From: Asterias rubens
Taxonomy: Eukaryota > Echinodermata > Asteroidea > Forcipulatida > Asteriidae
Assembly (NCBI RefSeq): GCF_902459465.1
Contig: NC_047066.1
Location: 21,641,047-21,705,046, forward strand
Direction of reading: 5' to 3'
Length of the DNA stretch: 64,000 bases
A program made the position numbers and the translations under genes. The notes under the pieces are model-generated. The model made no database searches. It saw nothing but the letters and a program-made list of their open reading frames with translations, and was not told the origin of the DNA. This document shows, in pieces, positions 25,301 to 38,600 of this stretch (positions are counted from its first letter, which is position 1; the number at the start of each line of letters is the position of its first letter).

Positions 25301-28300
25301 AGCCATCATCCAAAACCATACGAAGTATATGAAATGGGCAGAAAGTAAGAGGGTTTACTGTACACTGTGTACAATTACATTATACCATATTGGAGGGGAG
25401 CACAGTGCATCTATCATTCAAAACCAGTTGATGATATTGAATGGCCAGACAGTAGGAGGATTGACTCTGCACTTTGTTGATATTAATTTACAAGGAATTT
25501 ACCTTCACTCTTGAAGATGAAACTACGGCTTCCTCGTAGCCATGTCATGTTATCAAATCCAATAAGAGTTGTGTCTATCCTGACATTGGGTCCACTCTTC
25601 CAGACTCGGTATGTGTCATGAGGACAGATACGCGACATCAATGGCACTACGGAAACAATAATACATGTAATCAATACAGTGTCATGGCCGAGTGGTTTAG
25701 ATTTGGAGCAGGGATTTCAAGTTCTAGTGGTTAAGTTTTCATTCATTCATTCATTTATTTTTTTCAAGACTTAATAGGTGTCATGAAGACAGCATAATAC
25801 GTGACAACAGTGGCACTAGGGAAACAGAAATTGTATTGTATAGTACTTTATTTTATTTTATTCTGAAACTGGAAAAAACAAAAAAAACAGGGGAGGGCAA
25901 ACATTGAAATACAAAAATTGCCAACCACAAATTTATAGTACATACCCCAACTCGTAAACTCCCATTTCATTTCCACATAGAAATCTGGAGCCTGTGAGAA
26001 AGGAAAAGTAGAATAAAATTACAAATTATGGTGTAGCTTTGTGCTTTATTGATCAACTAATTTTCCTTCAACCACCCTATTCAAAGATTTTGTAATCACC
26101 AAATTAAAATTAAAAACAAACTTTTAAAAGAGTAATCAGGTTTACAGCCAATGGGAGACTTTTAGGACGCTTGGTGGTAGCAGACTTACCAGGTTAAATC
26201 CATTGTTCTCGATAATGTGCGCATGCCCATGTAAACAATGGAAATTTACCTGGTACCTACCAAATTGTCCCATTGTAGAATATTGATTTAATTCTTTGTG
26301 TTGCACTGTAAATGAGTGAGCTTTTAATTGTTGTTTTTTCAGCGGACACCTCGTTTTCTAGTTTCTTATATTTGTTAAGTATTATTAAACATAAATCAAA
26401 AGTTGTATTGTCACCTGTCTCAATTTCTCAAGCAGGAGAGGTATTCCTGATATTCTAGAAGTTGCTCTTTGATGATCTCGATGCTGCAGTGTGATCTGCA
26501 CAATCTCAGGGTCTCCCGTACTAATCGCCTCTTGTAAAACTAGAAGAAGAAAACAAGTTGTTGTACAAGCCTGGAACTACACAGAGGTCATGGCCTCTGT
26601 TGTCCCTAGTCTTGATCTTGGTGCCCACTTTAAAGTTTCCCATACTTTAAAGGATTTCCAATGGAAGTGCTCTTTGCAAAGTGAAAATGGCCTTGCCCTC
26701 TCAAACATATTCCAGACCATCCGTTGATTTCACCAAACTCTTCCTAACTTGGATATATCTTAGGACTTCGGATGAGTTCAGTTCTGTATCCGAAGACGTT
26801 AGGACACATTGAACCCATGCTAAGTTAGGACGAGTTACTCGTCCTAACTCAAGATTAGATCAATCCTAGCGTTTCGTGAAATCGGCTGCTGGTTGTACTG
26901 TTTTGTTGTGTTACATGTCTGGATGGTCAACTGTTCTGAATTTAACCAAACTGGACTGGGTTCCATTAGTATATTACTAGTTAAGTAGATTGGTTAAAAG
27001 CAATGCACTCTAGCTCTGGTGCTACTGATCAGCAGAATATGGCAGTTATGTCCTTTAGAGAGCAAGGTGTTATGTCCTTCTGATGGGACATTACACCAAA
27101 GGTCCCATACTAGGATAGGTAGTGCTTATAAAAGATCCAGAACGTTTATCGTAGAAGAGTTGGGGTTTACCCCCAGTGCTTCTGGTTCATGTAGCAACCC
27201 TTGCTTTTCTACACTTATGATAGCCCATAGAATTGTGTGCTTTACAGGGCATCGCAAGCTTATTTATTTTATTATTTTTGTTATTATTGATACCTATAAT
27301 AGTTGATAGACGCCCCTTACAGGTTTCATTAAAAACTATGTATAAATATTATATAAAAAGTTGAAAATTACAGTTACACAATAATTGATAAAAACATTAT
27401 TTGAAATAGACAAAAAAAGGCAGACTTTCGCAGTTGGCAGAGCCATGAAATTGGACCCTGATGTGATAGGGACATTAATCAATAAAATAACGAGAAAGGA
27501 TAAAAAATTACCATTCCAGCCCCCTTTATTTTCAACGTTGACTTGTGCGTTGTGTCGCAAGAGAATACGTACACTCTCCAGATGACCTAGGGTAACGGCC
27601 AAATGAAGTGCCGTCCTACCACGAGGGTCAACAGCATGGACATCGCCCTGAAATATATGCAAAGATAGGGAAGCCGAGGTAATGAATATTAAGAGAGTTA
27701 ATAAGGAAAAGTTTCTGTATGGCGCCACCACTTTTTAATTCGATATGAAATAAAATAGTATCTAATTTACCTCAATCCCTTTCTGTAAAAATGAGTGAAA
27801 AAGTGGTGGCGCCATACGGAAAGTTATCCGTTAATAATACTAATACTATAATAATAGTATCCTCTTCTACTAATGTGCATTTTAATGTAAATTATAGAAT
27901 TATGGCTATATGTATGACTATTTTATTATGACTCTATATGAGCAAATAGATGATCCCAGGGCCAATGGGTTTGGTTAAACCACTTAATAAAGTATGCGGC
28001 CAATATGGTTTGCAAATCAAAATTGAATGAGTAGTAAACCCTTTATTTAGTTTAGGTTAGCTCATGTAACGTACAGATCTTAGTTCTTGATGTATGCAAG
28101 TAGAGTGGTGAGCAAAGTGAAGTCATCTAATTGAAGGTATATCAATTATATGTTTGTTTTAGTATGGAAATCTAAATGACAACAACAGGGCCGGGTAATC
28201 ACAAAATTCTTTGATTTAAAATCTAAATTCATATATTAAAATGTTTGGATAAAAGAGTCATTCAAACGTCCCCCCCCCCCCCCCTCAGCCATCAGCCAAC

Positions 28301-28534
28301 CCCATGACCATGATCTTATTTGCGTTCTTACACAAATTTAACACAAAATGGCAATTTTATGAGATTTTCTACACACACAAAAAATTCAATTAAATTTAAA
28401 GAAGGCAGCAATCAATTCACCTGATTTGTCTCGAGCAGTTGAGTCAGAAGTCCGACTTCGTTGTGCCAAACTGCCCAATGGATCGGGAAAGTATCCTGCA
28501 GGGAAACCGAGGGAGCCTTTTCTGATTCCGCCAT
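19312..28534 (-). CDS. ANKRD13: Ankyrin repeat domain 13 protein (ANKRD13A/B/D type), complete
   Basis: Exons in transcript order: 28534-28421, 27647-27512, 26539-26415, 25991-25946, 25646-25503, 25144-24961, 24096-23945, 23351-23272, 22711-22526, 21504-21402, 20876-20536, 20034-19964 and 19591-19312. They sum to 1962 bases, 653 codons plus stop, with all phases consistent. Human ANKRD13A has about 590 residues. The N-terminus ([11 protein letters not shown], then [13 protein letters not shown]) and exon 2 ([19 protein letters not shown]) form the ankyrin repeats. The family core follows: [69 protein letters not shown] and [15 protein letters not shown]. Four ubiquitin-interacting motifs end the protein: [35 protein letters not shown] and [12 protein letters not shown]. 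Family members bind Lys63-linked ubiquitin on internalised receptors such as EGFR at membranes. The intron after exon 12 uses a GC donor (AAAG/GCAAGT). The start is the first ATG matching the family N-terminus. Confidence 0.96.
19660..19755. repeat. Family D fragment
   Basis: The blocks gaaggggcgcagcaattttc, ctctggtaaggggcattttt and aaagggcaccacaaaaaaag match the copies at 39430 and 40890. It lies in the last ANKRD13 intron. Confidence 0.65.
21631..21966 (-). mobile_element. SINE2 copy, minus orientation
   Basis: It is the inverse of 24193-24546 over nearly its whole length. Shared blocks include gcgaaggacgcggctacaac, caacccattatgaccaagga and the B box region gaatcgaaccggggtcacc. The (aat)n tail is at the left end, so the element reads leftward. 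It lies in the ANKRD13 intron between exons 9 and 10. Confidence 0.9.
21972..22185 (+). mobile_element. SINE1-like copy, plus orientation
   Basis: A tRNA-like head (gtgtcatggccgagc) is followed by aagttctggtggtttag, gagtgtgggttggaatcac and a body shared in part with the copy at 27000-27200 (gatgggacat, taggataggt, ggttaaccctggtgtttctg). It abuts the head of the SINE2 copy. Confidence 0.65.
22925..23158 (-). mobile_element. Degraded SINE1-like copy, minus orientation
   Basis: The blocks gaagcaatggctaagtgttt, tgcttaaggatacaagtgtc and acggctggggatttgac parallel the SINE1 order on the minus strand. The B box has decayed. It lies in the ANKRD13 intron between exons 8 and 9. Confidence 0.55.
23640..23872 (+). 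mobile_element. Possible Penelope-like or related retroelement end fragment
   Basis: The stretch cctctgaagaaggtccggat followed by tggatcgaaagct resembles a motif I associate with ends of Penelope-like elements. No coding part of such an element is seen. This is recognition from memory and is tentative. Confidence 0.3.
24193..24546 (+). mobile_element. SINE2 copy, plus orientation
   Basis: It begins with a tRNA-like head (agggtggcacggttggcttg), has a B box GGTTCGATTCC at 24248-24258, continues through a body shared with 21631-21966, and ends in (att)n. A short internal duplication (agctcttagctgcgagttc, then agctcttagctcttagg) is near its 3' end. It lies in the ANKRD13 intron between exons 6 and 7. 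Confidence 0.9.
24831..24897. repeat. Compact hairpin in an ANKRD13 intron
   Basis: Arms agccattggacactttcgg and ccgaaagtgtccaatggct are exact inverse copies separated by about 26 bases. The stem would form in either strand's RNA. It may be a minimal MITE-A relative, since the ggacact core is shared. Confidence 0.75.
25678..25745 (+). mobile_element. SINE1 head fragment
   Basis: The sequence gtgtcatggccgagtggttt and the later ttcaagttctagtggttaag match the SINE1 head order. The B box and body are missing. It lies in the ANKRD13 intron between exons 4 and 5. Confidence 0.5.
26570..26892. repeat. Family E copy followed by family C copy
   Basis: At 26570-26720 the blocks ttccaatggaagtgctcttt and gaaaatggccttgccctctc match family E in inverse orientation. 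At 26723-26892 a family C unit begins gttgatttcaccaaactctt and ends tttcgtgaaatcggctgctg, with inverse internal blocks around cctaacttggat and gtcctaactcaagat. Both are in the ANKRD13 intron between exons 2 and 3. Confidence 0.7.
27000..27200 (+). mobile_element. Degraded SINE1-like copy
   Basis: The blocks agctctggtgctactgatca, gatgggacattacaccaaag, aggataggt and gggtttacccccagtgcttc parallel the SINE1-like copy at 21972-22185. The tRNA-like boxes are no longer clear. Confidence 0.45.
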
Positions 28535-29682
28535 AGATTTCTAAAGTCCCAGAGGAGTCCTTATCACGCATGAAAAAGGGGAATAAACTGATGTTTTTTG
28601 TGTGTTGGTTGTGTTGGTATTTTGTGTTTGTCATCACATACTCCACTTCCGGGCCTGTCAAGGGTAGTGGCTCTGTAAAGATTGGATAGCGCCCTCACTC
28701 GTCCAAGAATTGAAAGTTCATAGTGCTATTTTTGTTCATCACGAGTTCTTTGTGCATTCTTGCGAAATAAGTGTTGAATTATAAGAAATTGGTGGAGAAT
28801 CACATCTCTACTTTGTTTTATCACTTTTGTTTCTTTCATACAAACTGGAGTAACAAAACTGAGTTTGAAAAGACAGAAATTGTCTCACCCAATTTGCTGG
28901 TGGCAATGAAAGTGCGAACGGAATGGCATGGTAGAACATGTTCATTCATGCCCAACTAACAATAACGATTTCCTATAGTGTGATTACTTCAGGGGAACTA
29001 AAGAATTTCAAAAGATAATGTGTCACGGGGGCATACACTATCAGAGCAGGATATCCGTAAGGTACGGATAGGTAATTGCAGATAAAAACTCCTAGAATTG
29101 TCGGTCACCAACAGTCACGTTTTGAAGCTTTGTTTTATGGTTGACTTATCAATTTTTGACAAGGTGTTCACTTTCTGAAAGTTTGTTGTGACACGCCTCC
29201 CCAGACTAGCCCAAAACTTAGAGGGGAAGTTTTCAACTTGGTGATTGCTGTTGACATTCAAGAAATGTATCTAAATCAACCCAACATTTGCATTAGCAAA
29301 AGATGATTGGAAATATTTACACAAAATTATTTAATGTACTTTTTAAAAATAAATTTGCTCCTAAAATGTGTAGTTGGGTAACTTTTAGTTTATACAAATT
29401 GTACCCCTCCTAGCTGTAAAGTGGTACGAACCAATTATTTGCATAAGAATGGCCTCGATGTCAACAACCTGAGAGCACCATGCAGTTTTCGTGCGCAACT
29501 CATGCACAAGCGGTTCACTGTAAAAGTTGAAAAAGGGACACAGACAACCTGTTGAACGTGTGAAATTTAGCTGATTTCTTCGGATGTGACAGCTCAAAAT
29601 GTCGAGGTTTTACTCGTAGGAACATTACAGCAAGCTGTTGGACTGGTTACAGTATATTTTGAGCCTGTGTCAGCTTTCAAAA
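28535..29682. promoter_or_regulatory. Head-to-head promoter region of ANKRD13 and smoothelin-like gene
   Basis: The ANKRD13 start (28534, minus) and the smoothelin-like start (29683, plus) are 1148 bases apart. A canonical ETS-type site CCACTTCCGGG lies at 28643-28653, about 110 bases upstream of the ANKRD13 start codon. No other gene or repeat was recognised here. The open frame at 28771-28959 has no recognisable domain. Confidence 0.5.
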
Positions 29683-32600
29683 ATGGCGACTTTGACTGAA
29701 ATGGGAGAAGAAGGTCTGCGGAAAATGGTAAGTGGAGTGTGGTGGTGGTAGACACCACCGTGGTGCCGGGTGATGAGGCAAATTCCTTGTGGACCTCACC
29801 CGTTGTTTGGCCCAGCTTGCCCCGCAGCGGGTCGGTGCTTCGTGCGTGCCTCTTGGCGGTGTGAAATGTGCTTGTTATTTTCTCCTAGCTCTATGGTTAG
29901 ACCACGTTATTGGAAATAGTTTCTTGACAGCCTCTTAACCTTACATTTACAATGAAACTTTTGATAATTTTTATTGTCTGGCGCTAGGTCAGGTGTCCTA
30001 CACTTTTTTTTTTTCACAGACAACAACATGAGAACAGTTGTCAAGTTGTTCAGTTATTAACATTGCAAAATGATTACTAAATTTTACGTTAATTTTGGTT
30101 TTCCACAAAATTTCCTCAATACTATTGATACTGTATTTATCAGCCCTTCCTAGTTACGGTTTAAAACACAGTTTAAAGGTCAATCACACAATCTTCCTCA
30201 CTCAGCTGCATGGTGAGGTGTGAGAGTTTTTTTCTTCTCGAATTCCCTCTCCAGTCACTGCCTGAATGCATTCACTTACCATGCAACTATCTCTCCCGAA
30301 AACAGTCTGTCACCCAGGCTAGCGCAACACAGAATGACTTTCTTGAGACAGACTGGTATTCACGATTACAAGTAGTCGAGTGGTCAAGCGCACCAATTTC
30401 AAGTTATGGTGGCTGAGTCATCACAATATTGGTTTGAATTGCGGTCCAGGTACTTGTGTCCTTGAGCAAGACACTTCTTAATATAATTGTTCCTTGGCGT
30501 TTATGTCCTAACTTATGGATCCTGTCGGCCGAATAACGAAGTTAAGTAGAAATCCAGGCTCCAGGTTCGCCCATGGTCAAGATCTGTGTTAATCATAGAG
30601 TAAGGAACAACAACATTGGGATGATGCCATTAACATGTAGGCTTAAATGGTTTGTTACATTTTTGTCATCGCAGAACCATCGATGGTAGTCCTTAATTTA
30701 GTTTCTTTGGGAATAATAAACTGAATCTGTCTTTTAATGAAATGTCTTTTTTTTCCCAAATAGGCCTTTTTCGTGTAGGCCTACCCATACTTTGCACCCT
30801 ATTTAACTTTCAAAAACAAAGTTGTCAGTTTGTAGGATGTTGTTAATTTGGTTTTACCTTCGGAATTACATTTCTAAAACTGTCACTGTCGCTGAGAACC
30901 AATGTAAAACCATGTGTGCTGTATTTGTATAACACTGTATTACTATTGGTGTACTCTCCTGCCTAACTGGCCTATGCCATAAAATTCCACATGTGACCTA
31001 TCAGCGCCCACAGTATGTGATAGGTCTGTTGAGTCTAAGTACCAGAGATTGCTTACACACCTGTGGCGTAATGCTCACAAATCAACTCTATAACAGTTTT
31101 AGTGTCTATTCATTTTGTTGGATGGGTATTTCCTTCATGTCATCAGTAGGCCTGTTAACAAAAATGCATTACCTTGCAAGTCTCTACCATAACCGCATCT
31201 CACAGTGACATGTAACCAATAATAAAGGCAGGCTTACTTTATATAGAGATCAGTGAATGGATTCGGAAGTTAGCTGTATGTCTGATGAGGGCTTTGTATC
31301 AGGCTTTTGTGTGTCACAATGTTGTCTTCAAAACTTAAGATCTACTAAATCCGCTCAGCTACACATAGCCACACAGTTTCCACAATTCAAGATGTCAGCA
31401 TGAAGAAATGAGCACTTTGTTCTGATTTGTACAGGTGTCTAATGGACTGTATCCAACACCTCAGAATGTACAGTTATCACAAGGACAGTTAAAGTTGTGA
31501 GGCCTTGAGTCGGGGTAAACAGGCACCCAAGAAGTAAAGAATGTGCATGGAAGCAGAGAATGCTATCCTTGAATGAAGTGGATACAGTGAAACAGTAGCC
31601 CAAGGATTTGTGTGGTGTTGGATTTGGCTTTGAATTATACAACTTGTGGTTTTAGATCATGCCCTCTATCCCCCAGTGCTTGTTAGGGGGACACTTGTGT
31701 GATTGTACACAGAATAACCATTGAATATTCTTTTTATTGAAGGGCTGGGGGGGGGGGGGTGGGTGGTACACTGTATTTTCAATAGTACTTTGGTATTCAG
31801 GTTGGCTCAGTGGTTTTGTCCTGCCTTTCACATCTGTGGAATGTACGTGGTTCGAATCCTGGACCCTGGTTTGAATTAGGAAACCAGAGCCTTGCCTGTC
31901 TGTTGCGGCTTCAGTTCCTACCTGAGTGTGTGTTTTCCGTGTTTGTTTTTTGTCTACCACATCTGATCAATATTGTCTTTCTACTCACAGACCTTCAGAC
32001 CTAAAATAGTCCTTGATGGTCCCTCAGTTTCATTGCCAGAATGTTATGATACAATGATAAGAATATTAAACTGATAGCTGAGGAGGTCAATGTTACTTTA
32101 TTCCATCAGTGTGCAAGTCTTGTAGGACATTCATTCAAACTTCTTTAGGGAACTTTTTTGGACACTTGTGAGTTTTTTCTGTGAATGAAACAAACTACCC
32201 ACTTCAATGTCCCATTTATATGCACTACACAAGACTCACCCTGTCTTTTACTAGCATTTCAATGCTGGAATTCCAGTTTATATAAAAACCTCAGTGTTTA
32301 AATAGTCTTACAAATCTACTATTTCTTTTGAGCTTAAAAAAAAAACCACCTCAAAATTTGATTTAGGTGTACCATACTGTCACTGTCGGTCAAACATAAC
32401 ACGTTCCACCAGCTGAATGTACTCAGTTCAGTACACACCTGAACAATTGCGGTCAAAACACACAATGGTATCCAACAATGTGGAGATTTAAAGCAAATCA
32501 ACTTGCCCAGCAGACAAAAGCTGCCAAATAGCATTTCTTTTACAATCAAACAATATAAAGTCAATTTTAAGTTAAAGTCCTATATGGTGTGGACCATGTA

Positions 32601-35600
32601 CCTCCATCGATCTTGTGGGTGCGTTTCAAACCAGGCACATAAAACAACACAGAAATTTCATGCGTTGGAAGTCATAGAGAAGAGTCGGGACACACAGGGC
32701 TAAAATTTTACACTCGACCACTGATCAGAGACCAGTGAATTCAGTGTCGGGCCAGTAAGCTCGAAATTGGACAACTTTGGTGGTTTTTTCCCCCTTCTTA
32801 TTCTATTTTAATTCATCGTGATTGTCTCATAATAATGATGTTTGAATTGTTGAGTTGAGTCGCAGAAATATTGTTCAATTCTGCCGAGTATCGCCTATAA
32901 AACAGAAGAGATAAATCTTCAAGTGTTTTGTTCAAATGGAAAAGTTTAGATGATAAAGCCTTGTTCTAGATTTGCATTCTAGTCTCATTTCGTTTTGATT
33001 ATTGTCTTGTAAATAAAATTCTTGTCCAAATCCAGTAAAGATTCTGAGCTACAAGTCCTGCGGCCTTGTGGATTTTTCCCACAAATTTGAGTCCTTACAC
33101 TGTTCATCCAAGTGTTAACTCCATCACTGTTCCCTTCTAGAGCTTCTTATTTAAAAGCTAACAACCTATTGACTCATCACACTAGATAGTTAGTTTTACC
33201 ACACATTGAAAATGGTCTTTGAGTCGCAAGTGATTCTTTCGTGGGGGACATCGGCGTTTGTGATAGGCTCCCTCTTCTGTTTTCACCTCAGGCAGATGAT
33301 TTGATAACATGCTTGCATAAATGCAGTGCACAGAAATGCAGACGGGTCCAACCGTTTTGTTCAAAACAAATTAACCAATATTTATAAGCTCACACATTCT
33401 CCCACACTTTATGTAAATTATTATCAGTCTACTTTTGAATAAATTAACAACGGAATGTATTATACAGCTTGTTTGAATGTATCAAAACTATAATAATTTC
33501 AAGGCATACCCTCTCTTTCATCTGAGCTATGGAACAAAATTATGCTACCAGAATTAAGTGACCAACTAAACTACCATGTCACATGTACAATTTGTGATTG
33601 GTATCCTGCTTATTTCTGCTAATCTAAAAATTGTTAAGCAATATTTTCTGCTAAAGCAGCTTTTGGAAATTGGGCCCTGATTTGAAACACTTTTGAACTA
33701 TACAAAAACATCTCATTGCACCATGTATAAAATTCTCCTAAAATGGTATGGGTTCACATTGAGACATTTGGCATACGTCCAAACCTTTTTTTTGCTTCAA
33801 AGGTTCACATTTCATACGTAGCTGAAATGGCTCTTCCTTAACTACCCTCGAGAATTTTCAAACGAGGTGCAGTTATTTGGTCCAGATAGGTTTTTATTCT
33901 TCTAGTAATGCAGGACTCAACTTACTGATTTAAGATCCAACTTCAAATTTGTTTTTAGAAAATGCCAGTTTCAAAATTACTGACAATTTGTGTTTCCAAT
34001 TTAAGTTTAATAGACACATGACAACAAACTGGGGCCTGGAAACTGAATTTTGAAAGGGCAAGGCCATTTTCATTTTGTTCAGGACACTTCCATGTGGGAA
34101 TTCTAATCTTTGAAAGGGCAAGAAGGCCAATACTAGGGCAACCAAAGCCACATCCCCCAGTCCTCCTTGATAATTAGAGACTTTTGAGTCACTTGTGGCA
34201 GCTGAGCATGCACCCACATGCTCAGTATTGCGCGCATAGGCATTCTACGCTTACAAGGCTAGCGCAGAAATTCGGCGCTTGCAAGTAACCGGGGAATCGT
34301 GATCATAAGCGCAGAGCCATGAAATTGAGCCCAGATCATGCACACTAGGTAAGAACTATGAAAAAGAACCTTTCCAATTCCAAAAACTTCCCATTATTGT
34401 CCCGCAAACTGTGTTCCGACTTGCATTCATTAACTGCATTCAAACCTCTACTGAAGAAGATGCTTGTTTTTTTAATACAGCTCTCGTCACAAGAAACAAA
34501 TTGCCCAAGGGCTATAAATGATAGAAGTTTGCACTTACACTTACAGTAACCACTGCCACCTCCTACAGTACATGTAATGAGATTCTATATGATTGCTCCT
34601 CCAGCATAGATAACTTTATTATCTAATCTGCTAGGTCTGAGAAGTAATTGATCGCAGGTCGTGTAAGGCTTAAATGCCATGATATGCACTGATGGTGAAT
34701 TTACAATCTATGTTTACATGTTTATTTTTCTTAAACCAGACGCATTTCTTGGAAGATTATAACTGTCATTCGAGGTTTTGTTGTTGTTTCATTTGCGAGT
34801 TTTTGTGAGTGTGGAGCGATATAATGAATTGGATTCATTTGTTAACAACTGAAGGTGAGTTTATTTTTTAGGGGGTATTTGAAAATCACCTTAAAGGAAA
34901 AAATAAATCATAACCTCGGCTAGGGTGAAACTTTTTGGATGCTGCTTTTAAAACAAATTATGTACTAATAAGCAGGCCCGGTTGTTTGTAATGATCACAG
35001 CAGTTTTGTATGGTCAAGGGCACCTCTATGACTACGAATGAAATAGTTTCTGCAGCTACCCATTCAAAGGGCACCAATGCTTTGACTTGGGGCACTGCCT
35101 CCCTGCTGTATTCGAATAAAAAAACATAATAAACTTGCAAGACCAATCTAGGGACCTTCAGGCTCAGCTAATTCTACCAATGCTGTTTACTAATTGTGTC
35201 TTTCTACCCACTGGGGTTCTTGGTCATTTTCTTGCAAAGTCAGTCAATGTCAGGCCTGAAGCTTCGTTTTTGAAAGGGTAAGAGCACCAATGAGTTTTCT
35301 CCTTGATAAAGGGCACCTTTGTGAGGAAGTTGTAAATTTAGAACATTTAAAGGGCATCAAGGCAATGACCAGGGGCAATGGGGCAATTGTCTCTGTTGCC
35401 CGCTGTTGCCCGCTGTAATCGCCTCCATTGCCCACGTGATGTATCAGGGCTGATGGTGCTGTTTTTCATGAGAGGGCCTTCAAACATTGTCATCAATATT
35501 TCCAACATAGGACTAGCAGTTGGTAGAGCGTCGGCACGTTAATCCGCAGGTCGTTGGTTCGAATCCCACTCAAGTTTCAACCCCTAAAATCATTAGTATT

Positions 35601-38600
35601 TCATGCAAGGATGTTTTTGTTTCTTAAAAGAAAATGTTCATACTCATTTAACTTGTTCTTAATATTATGTGGAAGGGTTTCTTTATCCAGCATTACATGA
35701 AAAGAGCCTTTATTTCAACAAAAGACCTTCAGCGTCGTCTATTTATTATCAATGGGTAAAACTACTGCTTTAACATTGATGTTCATGTAAGTGTACCCAG
35801 TGGAGAAAGCAGATGTTGCCATCACTTATTTTTAGAGAATGTTTGGACTTGGTTCAGAAAAGTCACACCCAAAATAACACATGTCTTATTAGGGAAACTG
35901 TTTTGCTTGCAGCTTTATCGCTGGCACATTGCAAGCGCTTCAAATATGTCATGTGCGGTTTTTTTATGTCACTGAGAAGCAGTTCACTGTACGATACCTT
36001 GAAACATAAACAATCATAGTTCTTCTTTTGAGTTGGTCGTTAGAGGCTGAAGATTGAGTGCTGATTGAAATCTTTTCACACTGTTTACAGTGAAGCACAA
36101 ACGATATCTATAAACCTGCCGTTTTGTGAAATTTAATTTTTAAAGCAATAGGGCCTAGTCTTTAGTGTGGAATCTCACCCGAAAAATGTACAATATTGTG
36201 CGAAGCCCATCTCTCAAAACAAAATGTAGTGTCAAGGCTCAAAATGTGGATGAAAAAACATAAGACTGCAGGGCTTATGTAGCTCACGATATTTACGGGG
36301 CCAGAAATCTTTTTACTGGACTAGAATCAAAAGAAAAAAGTACACCTGTTTTTAGCACAAACAGAATCCTTATCTCATTTGTTTTATGGGCTTTATGTAC
36401 ACTTTGATACTTGAGAGTATTGAATGACATTTATCAGAATTCTAAGTCAATATTGAACATACTTTGTTTTCAAAAGCTATGTTTCTACAACTAACAGACT
36501 CTGAAAGGTTTTTGAAAAACACAATCCCACTGAACTTGGGAGTTTACTGACCCAGACTCTAAGGCCAGCCATATGATCCAGTGTAAATTTTGAGCCCTTG
36601 GTGTATTAAGCCTCTTACCTGCACGTGTACATCCGGATATGTGGAAATTGTGCAGTAATTCACCAGAACCAGAAACACTACAAAGACAAATTTCTAGGGA
36701 AATTCCTGAGAAAATTTGTTGATATTCTCACAGTTATCCCTAGCCCTGGCAAACTCCCGGGAACCAGCCATTCTTGAGTAGCCATTTCCCGAGACTTAGC
36801 TACCCCTGTTTCAGGTTTGGGAATAGGGTAGCCATTTCCAGAGAAGGTAGGATGTAGCCTTTCGATAATTTGAGTGTTCATTCGTGAAGAATTTTGCCTC
36901 AAGTGTGACACGAACATGGGGTTCTCAATTCTCTTCATTCTCAAAGATTTTCCTTGGGTTTTATTTTCTTTGAATTGACTCATGCTACTGCGAAAAGGAC
37001 TTTTATGTTGACCATAACAAAAACACTTTCTTTGAAACTGCATGTGTCATCACAAACCTCACACAAATCATAGTATTGCTTTTAGTTTGAAAAAAAAAGT
37101 CAGTGAAACCTTGTCAGCTTTTTTTATGTGCTGTTATTTTTATCCCTTCTGTATCAGATAGCGCTATACACAAGGATGAAATCCGAGGGCACAATGCCCA
37201 CGCTACATTCTAATATTTATGTACATCTTGTACCCTTACCCCCAATGTCTATATTTCAGGGTTAATCCTTTCAGTATACACAATAATACACAATGGCTCA
37301 CCCTGTGTAAATATATCTATGCAAAGGGTATGTTGTGTATTGGTTTCTATGCATTGTTGTAGATTAGCGTAAAGTATCCCCGCCCCAGTGCCCAGTCATA
37401 AAATGTCAGTCATGAATTTTTGCTCTCAGTGTTTTTGATTGTAGCCGCACCTATAGGTTGTAGAATTTCATTAACTAGGGCCCAATTTTCATGGCTCTGC
37501 TCTCTGTAAACAAAGAATCAGTACTTAAAGGCACTGGATACTATTGGTAATTACTCAAAATAACTTTTAGCATAACAATTTACTTGGTAACGAGCAATGG
37601 AGAGCTGTTGATAGTATAAAACATTGTGAGAAAGGCTCACTCTGAAGTAACGTAGTTTTTTTAAGAAAGAGGTAATTTCTCAATCAAATATTAAAAGCTT
37701 TTTTTTACACATCAGAACGCACACAAAGTTGTGCAACAAAGCAGTTTTTATTCTTTCACTATTCTCTTGCAACTTTGATGATCAATTGCGTCAAAATTTT
37801 CACAGATTTGTAATTTTATGCATTTGGGATACACCAAGTGAGAATACTGGTCTTTAACAATTACCAAAGGGGTCCAGGGGCTTAAGGTAGCAGGGAATTC
37901 CTTGTTTACATCAAGCCGCTGTGTATTTCACAGGTTAGCATGCAGAGACTTATTGCTTGTGCGTGTGTGTGTACATGGTCTAGTGCTTATGAGACCTGTT
38001 CTAGAATGCAAGGGATGTGGGTTCGAATCCTACCAGAGTGTGGATTTTAACAGCAGGACTGGGAAAGCACAGTTCAGTGTTTATCACACATCAATGTAAA
38101 GGGTGGAAAACACAGTTTGGGCATAGGGCATAGGTTTGTTACAGTTTCCAAGATAAGCATGAGAAAAAAACCTTGCAGGGTTTCCTTTAAGTCAATGATT
38201 GACATTTCTGGTATAGTGCGAACACAGCATTATACCAGGATAAAGCTAGTGTGTACTTTTGTAAATGTGTGTTTGTTCAAGTGTTTTGTATAGTGTACCT
38301 GTGCAAACTTAACTAATTGATGATACAGTTAAACAAATTGTTCCCTTTGGATTGATTTTTATGCTTAAAGGTATTTTTAGCACCACTTGTCGAAACGTAT
38401 CCTTTTTGTACATGAATGATATTTTGTTGGTGATACAATGCTGTCAGTTTGTTTTTATAAGTTGGTGTTGAAAATTTGCCTTTAAAATGTTTGGTCAGTT
38501 GTTTTGTGTTTAAGGTAAATGAACTGAAGGTAATATTTAAAATTGGTTTAGACATCAGTTTTCCCCTTTACCACAACCTATGGAGGTTATGTCCTTGGCT

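Noticed and set aside
34358-34549. LINE ORF2 end on the plus strand
   Set aside because: A Leu/Phe-rich ending with SDLHSLTAFKPLLKK is suggestive, but the WNSLP core is missing and the frame is short.
35515-35580. Possible functional tRNA gene
   Set aside because: A B box is present but acceptor and D arms do not pair; the other tRNA-like boxes here are also attached to SINE bodies or are degraded.
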